DNA of 56,739 bases from positions 1 through 56,739 of the forward strand of contig JARVKB010000010.1 in NCBI GenBank assembly GCA_029775925.1. The letters run 5' to 3'. The position numbers and the translations under genes are program-made. Origin of the DNA: Nitrososphaeria archaeon. GTDB lineage: Archaea > Thermoproteota > Nitrososphaeria > Nitrososphaerales > JACAEJ01. Shown piece after piece: positions 45,393 through 54,387 of the stretch (positions within the stretch are counted from its first letter, which is position 1; each line of letters begins with the position of its first letter). The notes beneath the pieces are model-generated. The model was not told where the DNA came from and did no database searches. It saw only the letters and a list, made by a program, of their open reading frames with translations.

Positions 45393-46586
45393 TTGAGGGA
45401 TTATAAAGTCCTCGTTTCATTATCTGAGTGTATTGATACTTCATCTAAAAGGCTTCTTGCAAGGCAAATATCTACATCATTGAAATTATCAGGATTGCAT
45501 TTTTTTAATAAAGAAATAAGACGGAATATCATTTTGATAGATTCTAATGATCCTGTTCACGCGGCTGAAGCTATATCAAAAATACCGGGTGTGGATTTTA
45601 CTGCCATAGTAAGGACCACATCATCAAAATATGATGATGTGGTTGAATCGATAGTAGAAACTGGGACGGATTTAATATATCCTAACGAGACTTTTGATGT
45701 ACGGGCAGATATAAAAGGTTCTTTACCCTATCTTAGCAGGGACATAGAATTTGCAACCTGCGCAAGAATCATAGGGGAGTTAGGTGATAAAAATGTAAGA
45801 CAAAATAGGAAGAACCCATCAAAAATAATTTATGCAAATATAGAGGATGAAATGGCATGTGTATTTTACTACAAATATGATGGGCCAGGAGGCAGGCCTG
45901 TCGGATCGCAAGGAAAAGCGGTATGTCCATTATTCGGTGATAATGAGAGCGCTGTAGCAAGCTGGTTGATGATTAAGCAAGGAATATTCCCTTATTTTTT
46001 ATTTTTCGATTTTAGACCATATTCCGATAACTTTCATGAAAAGAGAGTAATAACAATAGCAACTTTACTTAGAGAATTTTTACCTATTAAAAGATATAAT
46101 ATTACTGCTTTAAGGATGGGCATAGTTATAGAAAGGTTAGGGCAGTTTTGTCCTTCTAAAATCTTACAATTCTTAATTAATAGAATAACATTAAGAACTA
46201 CATGCGCTTATGCTCGAAGAATTGGTATAAATACTATCGTGGGTGGAGAAAACTTAGAAAAAAATAGCCTTGAAAATATAAAAGACTCTCTTAGAATATC
46301 TTCAAATTATAAAGTGCAGATTTTATTTCCATTAATAGGGTTGAGTAAAAAAGAAATACATGATTATTCAAAAAGAATTGGAATATTTAAGTTCACAAAA
46401 GAAAGAAAATCAGAAGGATTTATGACCAAAAAATGTAAAGAAGCAATAATAGGATTGGAAAGAAAATTGGAAATAGACAAAATTGTTGAAGAAATCTTAA
46501 GTAAAGCCGTCCCAATCGATCTTGGGAGAGGTTTCAACGATTTTCATGAAATTCTAAACCGATACTTTTCTCAAGATCTCAAATAA
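45393..46586 (+). CDS. ThiI-like THUMP/PP-loop protein with a degenerate ATP-binding motif
   Basis: The 397 residues have the ThiI layout: an N-terminal ferredoxin-like/THUMP half (about 1-170; AAEAISKIPGVDFTAIVRT, FDVRADIKGSLPYLSRDIEF) and a C-terminal PP-loop ATPase half. The join GPGGRPVGSQGKAVCPL is typical of ThiI. The following pyrophosphate motif, normally SGGxDSPVA, reads FGDNESAVAS at 181-190, losing the glycine pair and aspartate. The C-terminal half otherwise keeps RITLRTTCAYARRIGINTIV and LIGLSKKEIHDYS. It may bind tRNA without adenylating it, or use a variant mechanism. 4-thiouridine synthesis should not be assumed. TTG start at 45393. Confidence 0.8.
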   Translation: MRDYKVLVSLSECIDTSSKRLLARQISTSLKLSGLHFFNKEIRRNIILIDSNDPVHAAEAISKIPGVDFTAIVRTTSSKYDDVVESIVETGTDLIYPNETFDVRADIKGSLPYLSRDIEFATCARIIGELGDKNVRQNRKNPSKIIYANIEDEMACVFYYKYDGPGGRPVGSQGKAVCPLFGDNESAVASWLMIKQGIFPYFLFFDFRPYSDNFHEKRVITIATLLREFLPIKRYNITALRMGIVIERLGQFCPSKILQFLINRITLRTTCAYARRIGINTIVGGENLEKNSLENIKDSLRISSNYKVQILFPLIGLSKKEIHDYSKRIGIFKFTKERKSEGFMTKKCKEAIIGLERKLEIDKIVEEILSKAVPIDLGRGFNDFHEILNRYFSQDLK

Positions 46587-46616
46587 ACATATGTTAAATC
46601 ATGAATTCAAGGTTAA

Positions 46617-46626
46617 GCTTATATGT
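46617..46626 (+). promoter_or_regulatory. TATA box of the first structured RNA
   Basis: AGCTTATATG, centred about 26 nt before 46648, where a G+C-rich folded segment begins. It supports plus-strand transcription of that segment. Confidence 0.45.
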
Positions 46627-46647
46627 ATTTATAGCTTTATAGATTTA

Positions 46648-46800
46648 TGCGGGCAATGAAGATGATGGCCCTGGCGATCGATGAGCTAGATCTTGAGTGC
46701 TGAGCTAGCAGGTAGGCGGGGCATGACTCGCCTATCTATTACGTAGATTCGTAGGGAATCTTGCGTAGCATGCTCATGGCTTTAACTTGTCAGGACTCTG
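46648..46800 (+). ncRNA. Structured RNA candidate 1, family not assigned
   Basis: A G+C-rich island in AT-rich DNA (59 of the 120 bases from 46681 to 46800 by hand count) with no reading frame. On the plus strand it can fold as: 5' hairpin GGGC/GCCC; long-range stems CCTG (46670-46673)/CAGG (46791-46794) and ATGAGC (46681-46686)/GCTCAT (46772-46777); and inside these, hairpins AGGTAGGCG/CGCCTATCT and AGATTC/GAATCT. A TATA box precedes it by about 26 nt and a T-rich tail (CTGCTTTTATTAT) follows. It contains ATGATGG and CTGA, reminiscent of C/D boxes, but the spacing does not make a normal C/D guide. No RNase P or SRP core motif is seen. Confidence 0.6.
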
Positions 46801-46948
46801 CTTTTATTATATCTTCCAGAAGTCGAATCTATTATAGAGTACGAAATTGTTGTCAATGAGACTCTTATTATGAGGGAAAGAAAGGACGGCAATTGCTCTG
46901 GTTATTAGAAAATTAAATTCAACATAAGGTAAAAATTTTAGAGTTAAA

Positions 46949-47299
46949 TCACCCTATCAAATATATTATCACAAGTGAAGACGTTATGTAAAGTGATATG
47001 CCTAATACTATGGCTTGAGCAAATCCTATCCTTGATAAGAAAAAGATAAAGGTAAGTAGGTAAATTATCCATGACGGAGTTAAAAGAACTAAACCTTTCG
47101 CATAAGAGAGAGTAGCGTCCAAACCAGATTCTAAGTATATTATCAAAAAAGTAGTAAAGGTTACTGAAGGGAAGAGGGCTATAAAAGCTGCTAATAAACC
47201 TTTTCCCTCGCTACCAATAAATACGGTAGTACTTACCACAATCCCTCCTAAAATGAAATAGAGTAAAAGAAAATCGAGATTCAATTTCTTAACCTCCAT
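46949..47299 (-). CDS. Small four-helix membrane protein (DUF3147-like)
   Basis: A 116-residue protein with four hydrophobic segments: LLYFILGGIVVSTTVFIG, LLAAFIALFPSVTFTTFLII, AKGLVLLTPSWIIYLLTFIF and FAQAIVLGISLYITSSLVII. A proline in the second helix and ESGLD in the loop recall the DUF3147 family, but I am not sure. No transport motif is visible. It lies between two structured RNA candidates, neither of which overlaps it; whether they are functionally linked is unknown. ATG at 47299. Confidence 0.6.
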   Translation of the reverse strand: MEVKKLNLDFLLLYFILGGIVVSTTVFIGSEGKGLLAAFIALFPSVTFTTFLIIYLESGLDATLSYAKGLVLLTPSWIIYLLTFIFFLSRIGFAQAIVLGISLYITSSLVIIYLIG

Positions 47300-47529
47300 G
47301 ATCCTTAAGCCTCCAAATGCTGTTTTTAACCTTTTATCTTAATCGATATTAAATTAACATTATTTATATTTGTAATCATCCTATAAAATAATTTGATTTT
47401 CTTTTTTTACAATAATTTCAAACAGTAACATGACTACTTGCAATATCTTTTCGTTTAATGATGGTTAAATAGATAGCTATAAAGGCAATCAAAAAATGTA
47501 GACAATAATTATGAGAGAAAAATATGGAA

Positions 47530-47760
47530 GGTTACCCAACTCTCGGCGTGGATGTGGCTTTCCAGTCTTGTAACGTATGTGATTTTACTCCTACGTTACC
47601 TTACTGGTTGGCCCTCGTTTGATCATAAGAGGAGCCTTGTGGTTTTCCACAAGCTTCACATCTTAGTGATCAAACGACTGTCGACCCGCGCGGCATGTCA
47701 AGGCTTCCCCTGACATGCGAGTTCGATCGACAGACCCACACCTTTTCCGGTTGGGTAACT
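47530..47760 (-). ncRNA. Structured RNA candidate 2, family not assigned
   Basis: A 230-nt G+C-rich island (91 of 180 bases from 47581 to 47760) closed by a perfect 10-bp helix, GTTACCCAAC (47531-47540) with GTTGGGTAAC (47750-47759). A second stem (47545-47551/47736-47742, one mismatch) follows inward. Inside are three adjoining hairpin arms: 47562-47607 (CCAGT/ACTGG, a 3x3 internal loop, GTAACGTA/TACGTTAC), 47615-47677 (11-bp perfect stem, then CTTGTGG/CCACAAG closing a 4-nt loop), and 47678-47733 (CTGTCGA/TCGACAG, then CATGTCA/TGACATG). Minus-strand transcription is favoured: a TATA box lies 28 nt upstream and a T-run (TATTTTTCTC) just downstream. It has no SRP helix-8 or RNase P core, and no reading frame. 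Confidence 0.75.
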
Positions 47761-47783
47761 GTCAATTATATGGTTGGAAATCT

Positions 47784-47791
47784 ATTTATAT
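47784..47791 (-). promoter_or_regulatory. TATA box of structured RNA candidate 2
   Basis: On the minus strand ATATAAAT (within AAATATAAATAG) is centred about 28 nt before the first base of the closing helix at 47760. It is a strong archaeal TATA match with nothing else to drive on this strand before the RNA. Confidence 0.6.
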
Positions 47792-47847
47792 TTAATGATC
47801 AAAAAAGGAATCATATAAGTCAATATTTTTTAACAAAAAAAGCATTT

Positions 47848-50800
47848 TCATTTAATAGCTTTTACTAGAGCATCTGTGAGCTCAAGATTTGTTATAACAG
47901 GTATGCCAAACTCTACCGCCTTTCTCCTTATTATATAATCATCATCTAATGCTCTCATAGAGTCTGTTCCTTCTAATTTCAAAATATTGATGACCAGTTT
48001 TATCCTTTGATTTATCAAGTAATCGAGAATATTTGGTTTTTTACTCTCGCTTACTTTATATAGTATTTCACATTTTATATCATTCTTTATCAAGGTTTCT
48101 GCTGTGTGCTTCGTTGCATATATTTTAAACTCTTTTTCTAAGAACTTTTTGGCAATAGGAACTATGCTCTCTTTATAACCACCAACTGTGATTAGAATAG
48201 AATCTCCTTTTTTGGGTAAGTTCAAACCACCAGCGATAAGCGCTTTTAGAAAAGCTTCTTCAAAATTCTCACCAAAACAAGCCACTTCTCCTGTAGAAAC
48301 CATCTCAACACCTGTTACAGGGTCTGCACCTTCTAGTCTCATAAAAGAGAATTGGGGGACCTTTACGCTAAATTTATTTACTGAAGCTTCACCATCTTTT
48401 ATCTCTTCTCCCAAAATGGCATCTGCAGCTATTTCCATGAGATTTATTCCAGTCGTCTTTGACACAAAGGGCATACTCCTTGATGCCCTTAAATTGCACT
48501 CTATAACGTAGAGTTCTCCATCCTTTACTATATACTGGATGTTAAAAGGACCTTTTATGTTCAATCTTCTGGCGATTCTCCTTGTGTAGTCTCTTATTTT
48601 GTCTTTGATATGGTTTTGAATATTGATGGTTGGTATACACATCGTAGCGTCTCCTGAGTGTACTCCTGCATTCTCTACATGCTCTATTATTGCACCTATG
48701 AAGACGTTCTTTCCATCACAAACCCCATCAACTTCTACTTCTTTAGCATTTGTAATGAATTTTGATATAACTACGGGGTGCTCCTTCGATACTTTAGTCG
48801 CCTTCATCAAATAATCTTCCAAATTTTCTTCATTGAAAGCTACATTCATCGCAGAACCAGAAAGGACATAGGACGGCCTTACTAATACAGGATAACCTAT
48901 CTTTCTTGCAAATTCTTTTGCCTTCTCTATCGTCTCTAACCTACTCCAATCAGGTTGCTTTATCCCTAATTCATCAAGTATCATGCTAAACTTTGATCTA
49001 TCTTCAGCGCTGTCTATGTCCTCAGCAGACGTTCCCAATATTTTGACATTATTCCTTGCAAGCTTCATAGCTAAATTGTTGGGTATTTGTCCTCCTACAC
49101 TCACGACTACTCCGTCTGGGTTTTCTTTTTCAATTATATCTAGAACTCTTTCCAAATTTAATTCCTCGAAGTATAGCTTATCGAGAACATCATAATCAGT
49201 TGAGACGGTCTCTGGGTTATAGTTTATCATTATGACCTCTTCTATATTCTTCTTTTTTAGAGCCCATGCCATATTCACGCAGCACCAGTCAAATTCTACA
49301 CTTGAACCTATTCTGTAACAGCCAGAGCCAAGAACAACGACTTTGCTTTTTCTCGATATTTCTATATCGTCTGTTTGGCCATTATACGTGAGGTATAGGT
49401 AGTTGGTAATAGCCGGCCATTCTGCTGCAAGAGTGTCTATCTGTTTTATCACTGGCAATATTCCTAAAGATTTTCTTATCTTCCTGATTTCTGATTCGCT
49501 CTTTCCAACTATCTCACCAATCTTTTTATCTGAAAAACCAAGCTGTTTGGCTTTTTTTATTATCTCTGGAGTAAAATTCTTTTTTATCAATTCCTGAAAT
49601 TCTACTATATTTTTTATCTTGTTTAAGAACCAAGGATCTATGCCAGTCAACTTAGAAATTCTTTCTACATTTATCCCAAATTGCAAAGCTTTAACGATAT
49701 AGAATATTCTTTCATCAGTTGGATTCTCTAACTCATGTTCTATCTTTTCTATAGCAAAAATATCATTCTTACCAACTTTTAAATCATCAACATCTGTTAA
49801 TTCTTTGTCTATATCGAGCATTCTTACGGCTTTCTGCAAAGCTTCTTCAAAAGTCCTACCGATGCCCATAACTTCTCCTACAGATTTCATCTGGGTGCCG
49901 ATCCTTCTGTTCACATATTTGAACTTCTGGAAATCCCATCTCGGAATTTTAACTATGACATAATCTAATGCAGGTTCAAAACAGGCAGTAGTAATCCCTG
50001 TAACTTTATTTATTAATTCTGGTAAAGTATAACCAATTGCAAGTTTTGCAGCTATATATGCTATAGGATAGCCAGTGGCTTTTGATGCAAGGGCAGAACT
50101 TCTTGATAATCTTGAATTTACTTCTATTACTTTGAACTCTTCAGAGTTAGGGTTTAAGGCAAATTGTATATTACATTCTCCTATTATTCCTAAAGCTCTT
50201 ACTACTTTAAAACTCGTCAATCTTAAAGTATGATACTCTCTATTCGTCAAAGTTTGAGATGGAGCAACAACAATACTCTCCCCTGTATGAATTCCCATAG
50301 GATCAAAATTTTCCATATTGCACACGATCACACAATTGTCGTTAATATCTCTCATCACTTCGTACTCAACTTCTTTCCACTTGCCAAGGTATTCTTCAAT
50401 CAAGACTTGTTTTATTCTACTATGGGCCAAACCTCTAGAAACAATCTCTGCCAATTCTTCTCTATTGTGTGCTACCCCTGATCCTTGACCACCGAGTGTA
50501 TAAGCAACTCTTACCATTACTGGATAACCTATCTTATTGGCTACTCGTATTGCTTCTTCAATAGAATTTGCCTTCTCGCTTTTTGGAATCGGTATCCCGT
50601 TCTCTAACATGGTTTTTCTGAAGAGATCTCTATCGTCGGCGATCTTTATTGCTTCAATACCTGTCCCTATAACTTTTACATTGTATTTCTCTAAAATTCC
50701 TCTTTCTGCTAATTCTACGCCGCAATTTAGAGCGGTTTGGCCTCCAAAACCTAAGAGTATTCCGTCAGGTCTCTCCTCTTCTATTATTTTCTCAACAAAT

Positions 50801-51015
50801 TCTGAATTTATCGGAAGAAAGTAAACCCTGTCTACAAATTTATTATCAGTCTGAATCGTTGCTATATTCGGATTTACTAATATTGTTTTTATTCCCTCTT
50901 CTTTGAGTGCTTTTATGGCTTGTGCACCCGAATAATCAAACTCTCCGGCCTCTCCTATTTTTATGGCTCCGCTTCCTAAGATCAAAACTTTTTTTATCCA
51001 ATCAAACTTTGGCAA
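47848..51015 (-). CDS. carB: Carbamoyl-phosphate synthase large subunit
   Basis: The ammonia-using synthetase half of carbamoyl-phosphate synthase, feeding pyrimidine and arginine synthesis. The 1055 residues contain two duplicated ATP-grasp modules: the first begins VLILGSGAIKIGEAGEFDYS, with LGGQGSGVAHNREEL; the second begins VVLGSGCYRIGSSVEFDWCC, with SGSAMNVAFNEENL. The C-terminal 140 residues are the MGS-like allosteric domain (GDSILITVGGYKES, AVEFGIPVITNLELTDALV). ATG 51015 overlaps the end of carA by 14 nt, so both are made from one mRNA. Length is normal. Confidence 0.97.
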   Translation of the reverse strand: MPKFDWIKKVLILGSGAIKIGEAGEFDYSGAQAIKALKEEGIKTILVNPNIATIQTDNKFVDRVYFLPINSEFVEKIIEEERPDGILLGFGGQTALNCGVELAERGILEKYNVKVIGTGIEAIKIADDRDLFRKTMLENGIPIPKSEKANSIEEAIRVANKIGYPVMVRVAYTLGGQGSGVAHNREELAEIVSRGLAHSRIKQVLIEEYLGKWKEVEYEVMRDINDNCVIVCNMENFDPMGIHTGESIVVAPSQTLTNREYHTLRLTSFKVVRALGIIGECNIQFALNPNSEEFKVIEVNSRLSRSSALASKATGYPIAYIAAKLAIGYTLPELINKVTGITTACFEPALDYVIVKIPRWDFQKFKYVNRRIGTQMKSVGEVMGIGRTFEEALQKAVRMLDIDKELTDVDDLKVGKNDIFAIEKIEHELENPTDERIFYIVKALQFGINVERISKLTGIDPWFLNKIKNIVEFQELIKKNFTPEIIKKAKQLGFSDKKIGEIVGKSESEIRKIRKSLGILPVIKQIDTLAAEWPAITNYLYLTYNGQTDDIEISRKSKVVVLGSGCYRIGSSVEFDWCCVNMAWALKKKNIEEVIMINYNPETVSTDYDVLDKLYFEELNLERVLDIIEKENPDGVVVSVGGQIPNNLAMKLARNNVKILGTSAEDIDSAEDRSKFSMILDELGIKQPDWSRLETIEKAKEFARKIGYPVLVRPSYVLSGSAMNVAFNEENLEDYLMKATKVSKEHPVVISKFITNAKEVEVDGVCDGKNVFIGAIIEHVENAGVHSGDATMCIPTINIQNHIKDKIRDYTRRIARRLNIKGPFNIQYIVKDGELYVIECNLRASRSMPFVSKTTGINLMEIAADAILGEEIKDGEASVNKFSVKVPQFSFMRLEGADPVTGVEMVSTGEVACFGENFEEAFLKALIAGGLNLPKKGDSILITVGGYKESIVPIAKKFLEKEFKIYATKHTAETLIKNDIKCEILYKVSESKKPNILDYLINQRIKLVINILKLEGTDSMRALDDDYIIRRKAVEFGIPVITNLELTDALVKAIK

Positions 51016-52129
51016 ATTTTTTTACCTCTTTTAAGAAATAATCGAAAAGAAAACCTGACTCATAAGGTCCAGGAGACGCTTCTGGATGGAATTGAGTTCC
51101 AAATACAGGCTTCTTTTTATGCTTTATACCTTCTACAGTCTTATCATTCACATTCTTGAACCATACATCAAACTCCGTCCCTTCTAAACTTTCAGCATTT
51201 ATGGAATAACCATGATTTTGACTTGTTATGTAGCATTTTCCATCGTATAAATCTATGCAAGGATGGTTCTGGCCTCTATGTCCAAACTTCAACTTATACG
51301 TATCAGCACCTGTAGCGAGGGCAAGAATCTGATTACCAAGACAAATCCCCATTACAGGTAAATCTGTTTCCAAGATTTCTCTAACAACTCTAATGGTCTT
51401 ATCACATTTTTTAGGATCGCCCGGGCCGTTAGAGATGACTATGCCTGAAGGATTTAACCCCAGAATTTTTTCAGCTGAATAATCATACGGGACTCTTATA
51501 ACACTCATACCTCTTTGTAAAAGATTTCTTAGGATGCCAAATTTCGTACCACAATCTATTACCACAACTTTCAACAAACCTCCAGAGTTATATTCGATAG
51601 GTTTGTTTATCGTTACCTCTTTTACAAGATCTTTTTTATTAGGGTCTTGTATCTTTTCTAATTTCGATTCAATTTCCCTTAAATCTATCTCTTCAGCCAC
51701 TTTAAGAATCCCTAGCATCGTGCCTTTGATTCTTATCCTCTTGGTTAGCTCCCTTGTATCTATGCCCTCTATGCCGGGAATCTTTTGCTCATATAGCCAT
51801 TCATTTAATGACTTTTTATTAGACCAGTGGCTAGGTTTTTGGGCGAGCGAATATATCACGTAACCTCTAACTTGAATTCTATTAGATTCAAAATGTAAAG
51901 GAATTTCGAATTCGTCAGTAATTGAATAAGGTGGCACACCATAGTTGCCAATTAGAGGATAAGTTTGAATCAATATCTGGCCAAAGTAAGATGGATCTGT
52001 CAGAGATTCAGTATAGCCTGTCATGCCTGTATTAAAAACAACTTCTCCCGAAACTTCATAAGGATAACCAAAACCATTTCCTTCTAATATCGTTCCGTCT
52101 TCTAAAGCTAAAATTGCTTTAGCCAACAT
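51002..52129 (-). CDS. carA: Carbamoyl-phosphate synthase small subunit (glutaminase)
   Basis: Hydrolyses glutamine and channels ammonia to CarB. The 375 residues have the N-terminal CPS domain (GNGFGYPYEVSGEVVFNTGM with the substrate region TGYTESLTDPSYFGQIL) and a class I amidotransferase: nucleophile cysteine in LPVMGICLGNQILAL, and His-Glu in FGTQFHPEASPGP. KFGHRGQNHPC is also typical. ATG at 52129, with a TATA-like TTTTTATTATAATC on the minus strand about 25-30 nt before a short leader. Confidence 0.97.
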   Translation of the reverse strand: MLAKAILALEDGTILEGNGFGYPYEVSGEVVFNTGMTGYTESLTDPSYFGQILIQTYPLIGNYGVPPYSITDEFEIPLHFESNRIQVRGYVIYSLAQKPSHWSNKKSLNEWLYEQKIPGIEGIDTRELTKRIRIKGTMLGILKVAEEIDLREIESKLEKIQDPNKKDLVKEVTINKPIEYNSGGLLKVVVIDCGTKFGILRNLLQRGMSVIRVPYDYSAEKILGLNPSGIVISNGPGDPKKCDKTIRVVREILETDLPVMGICLGNQILALATGADTYKLKFGHRGQNHPCIDLYDGKCYITSQNHGYSINAESLEGTEFDVWFKNVNDKTVEGIKHKKKPVFGTQFHPEASPGPYESGFLFDYFLKEVKKFAKV

Positions 52130-52454
52130 CTACACCTATTCGAGAAGTCTTTGGGATTATAATAAAAATATGGTAAGCGAGGAATAAACAGCCGCCCATA
52201 GAAGGGAAGTGCAGTATTTCCATCTTTTAGTTTTTTGTTTCCTGCTCCGTACACATGCACTCTTTGGCTACACCTTATAATAAGTGAAATTATCTACTAA
52301 TAAATTTTTTCATTACTTGTTCAAATTTTATTAAAACTCTTCTCATATAATTTCTTTTTATAATGTGGTTCAAGCTTCAAGCGTTTTCTTATCAATTTTC
52401 TTTACTATTCGACTTTCGAAATGATTTAAATCTAAGCGTCGATCTATTAAAGTT
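52130..52454. other. Divergent promoter region of carA and the sugar nucleotidyltransferase gene
   Basis: No gene. It holds the carA promoter at its left end and, at its right end, a TATA-like GATTTAAAT at about 52422-52430 serving the ATG at 52455. A short less AT-rich stretch at 52185-52275 shows no stable fold or open frame that I can support. Confidence 0.45.
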
Positions 52455-53738
52455 ATGAAAATAGAAGATTTAAGGTGCTTTATCCCTGTTGGAGGTAAAG
52501 CTTTGAGGTTAAGACCTTTAACTCAAGATGTTTCTAAGCCTTGTATAAGATTCCTAAATAGGCCTCTTATTGAATTTGCCATGCTTGAGCTAGCTAAGCA
52601 GGGCGTTAGAAACTTCATTTTTGGAGAAAACGGCTACATAAATTATACAAACCTTTTTGATCAATATGGAGAAGGGGTTGGTTTTTCTGCAAAGTATAAA
52701 ATTGAACCAAGGGTGCACATTAAACATCAACCTAACTTAGACGATTTAGGAAGCGCTGATTCATATAGGCTGAACATGGAATACTATGATGTAAACGATC
52801 CCGTTATCGTTGTACAAGGAGATAACATCTTTAAAATCGATCTCAACGATTTTTTGGAAAAACATGAAGAAAGAGGGGCGATGATGAGTATCGCTCTCTT
52901 TAGGGTAGAGAATGTTGAAGATTATGGTGTAGCAGAATTAGGGCCAGATATGAGAATAAAAAGATTCATCGAAAAACCTTCATCAAGCGAGGCTCCAAGC
53001 AATTACGTCAATGCTGGCATATATCTTCTTTCACCAGAAATTAGAAAAGAGGTTGAAAGTGAAGATGTAATTAAAATAAGAGAGAAAAATGGAAGATTAG
53101 ATTTTGGTTACGACTTTATTCCCTATCTAGTGAATAAAGGTATACCTGTTTATGGCTATGAGTTGCAAATATGGTACGATTTGGGGACTCCAGAAAGTTA
53201 TTTGAAGGCTATGAGAGATGTTCTTTACGGTGTTTTGGATATAGGGGTTACAGAAGAGCGACTATTCCCAGGCAAGAACATTTGGGTTCAGGGATATAGC
53301 AAAGAATCTATAAAGAGGAGGGAGGAAATACTAAGAAAATGTAAAGAGAATAAGCTATACATAGAAGGGGCAGCTTTAATTGGAAGGCACACAAGGATAG
53401 GTGATTATACGAGAATCATAGACTCTAACATTGACAACTTTTGTATAATTGGAGAAAGAGTAGGTGTAAAAAATTCAGCCATCATGGATGCTGGTAGGAT
53501 CGGAGATTGTGCGCAAGTATCTGATAGCATTCTAGGTAGAAAGGTTGTAATAGAGTCGACTTTTCAAAATCCTACATATATTGAATCGATGTCTATTATA
53601 GGAAACGCTGTGCATATCAAAGAAGGTTGCAAATTAATAAGGACTAAAGTTAATCCAGGTCTAACGATTCCGCCACGAATGACTTATATAGATAAATTTC
53701 TTCAAAGCCATGAGGACATAGTGAAGTTAGCTGAATAA
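52455..53738 (+). CDS. Sugar-phosphate nucleotidyltransferase with a left-handed beta-helix
   Basis: Activates a sugar phosphate to an NDP-sugar for glycans, S-layer glycosylation or cell-surface polymers. The N-terminal Rossmann domain has FIPVGGKALRLRPLTQDVSK (nucleotide loop), VVQGDNIFKIDLNDF (metal aspartate), YGVAELGPDMRIKRFIEKPS, NAGIYLLSPEI and YDLGTPESYLKAM. Residues from about 300 form a hexapeptide repeat beta-helix (IGRHTRIGDYTRIIDSNIDN). This layout fits glucose-1-phosphate thymidylyl- or mannose-1-phosphate guanylyltransferases; the exact nucleotide and sugar are not determinable. 427 residues, complete. The decayed surface-protein gene follows directly. Confidence 0.88.
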   Translation: MKIEDLRCFIPVGGKALRLRPLTQDVSKPCIRFLNRPLIEFAMLELAKQGVRNFIFGENGYINYTNLFDQYGEGVGFSAKYKIEPRVHIKHQPNLDDLGSADSYRLNMEYYDVNDPVIVVQGDNIFKIDLNDFLEKHEERGAMMSIALFRVENVEDYGVAELGPDMRIKRFIEKPSSSEAPSNYVNAGIYLLSPEIRKEVESEDVIKIREKNGRLDFGYDFIPYLVNKGIPVYGYELQIWYDLGTPESYLKAMRDVLYGVLDIGVTEERLFPGKNIWVQGYSKESIKRREEILRKCKENKLYIEGAALIGRHTRIGDYTRIIDSNIDNFCIIGERVGVKNSAIMDAGRIGDCAQVSDSILGRKVVIESTFQNPTYIESMSIIGNAVHIKEGCKLIRTKVNPGLTIPPRMTYIDKFLQSHEDIVKLAE

Positions 53739-54283
53739 ACAAAGTCTGGGAAATACCAATGTAAATGACAAGGAAGTCGATGTAAGTGATTCTAGAATAA
53801 CCACAACTTCGAATGATGGAGAAAGAATCTTTGAAGCTAACTTTGTAAACAAAAAGAATTACAAATTGTATAATTTTACTTTCGATCAAACAGAATCTAT
53901 TTACGAAACCTACGCTGCGAATACAAGAACGAGTAAGATAGCTGGCTTTGCCCACCAACCTACGAATGGCATCTTTAGGGTTCATACATACTTAATGCGC
54001 CATATCCCGTGGGTTATAGCAAATATTAACCCAGAGCTATTCGAACAAGCCAAAAAGGCATCTTTTAGACTGGGACTATGCAGACTACTTTTACATCATC
54101 TCATCTCCTACTTATAGCGGCTATAGGATAGAGCACGACCCAACTTACACAGCTTATCTAATCATAGTGTCTGCACCGATCTTAAAATTAGGTGCTGGTA
54201 TTCTTATAATTATCATAATGGTAGTTACAATAACCTATTTCTTACTAATTCGAAGAAGAAAGTCAAAAATCGATACCTATTGA
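53739..54283 (+). pseudogene. Decayed 3' part of a membrane-anchored surface-protein gene
   Basis: Two abutting frames encode a beta-rich segment (NFVNKKNYKLYNFTFDQTES, KIAGFAHQPTNGIFRVHTYL, PWVIANINPELFEQAKKASF) and then, after a frameshift near 54060, DYADYFYIISSPTYSGYRIE and a C-terminal anchor LKLGAGILIIIIMVVTITYF followed by RRRKSK. There is no start codon or signal peptide: the frame runs into the end of the upstream gene. Truncation plus frameshift indicate a pseudogene of a secreted protein built like those at 25.6 and 55.6 kb. An 83-codon ATG frame inside it (53866-54117) should not be taken as a gene. Confidence 0.75.
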
Positions 54284-54387
54284 TCTTAAGAACTTCTTTA
54301 GTATCCCTTTAATAGTCCTCATGTGTTCTCTCATTCACACCTTTTTGCACTATAGTAAAAAAGATGCGCATTCAACTCTCCATGGTA

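Noticed and set aside
46648-46720. C/D box guide RNA
   Set aside because: ATGATGG and CTGA occur but the guide spacing and the terminal arrangement do not fit.
47530-47760. SRP RNA, RNase P RNA or a transposon with terminal repeats
   Set aside because: No helix-8 tetraloop core or GGAGGAAAGTCC-type region is present. The end repeat is a single 10-bp helix with nested RNA-like arms, and no transposase or target duplication is visible.
53866-54117. ATG-initiated 83-codon frame as a gene
   Set aside because: The protein-like text extends upstream without a start and continues in another frame downstream, so it is part of a pseudogene.
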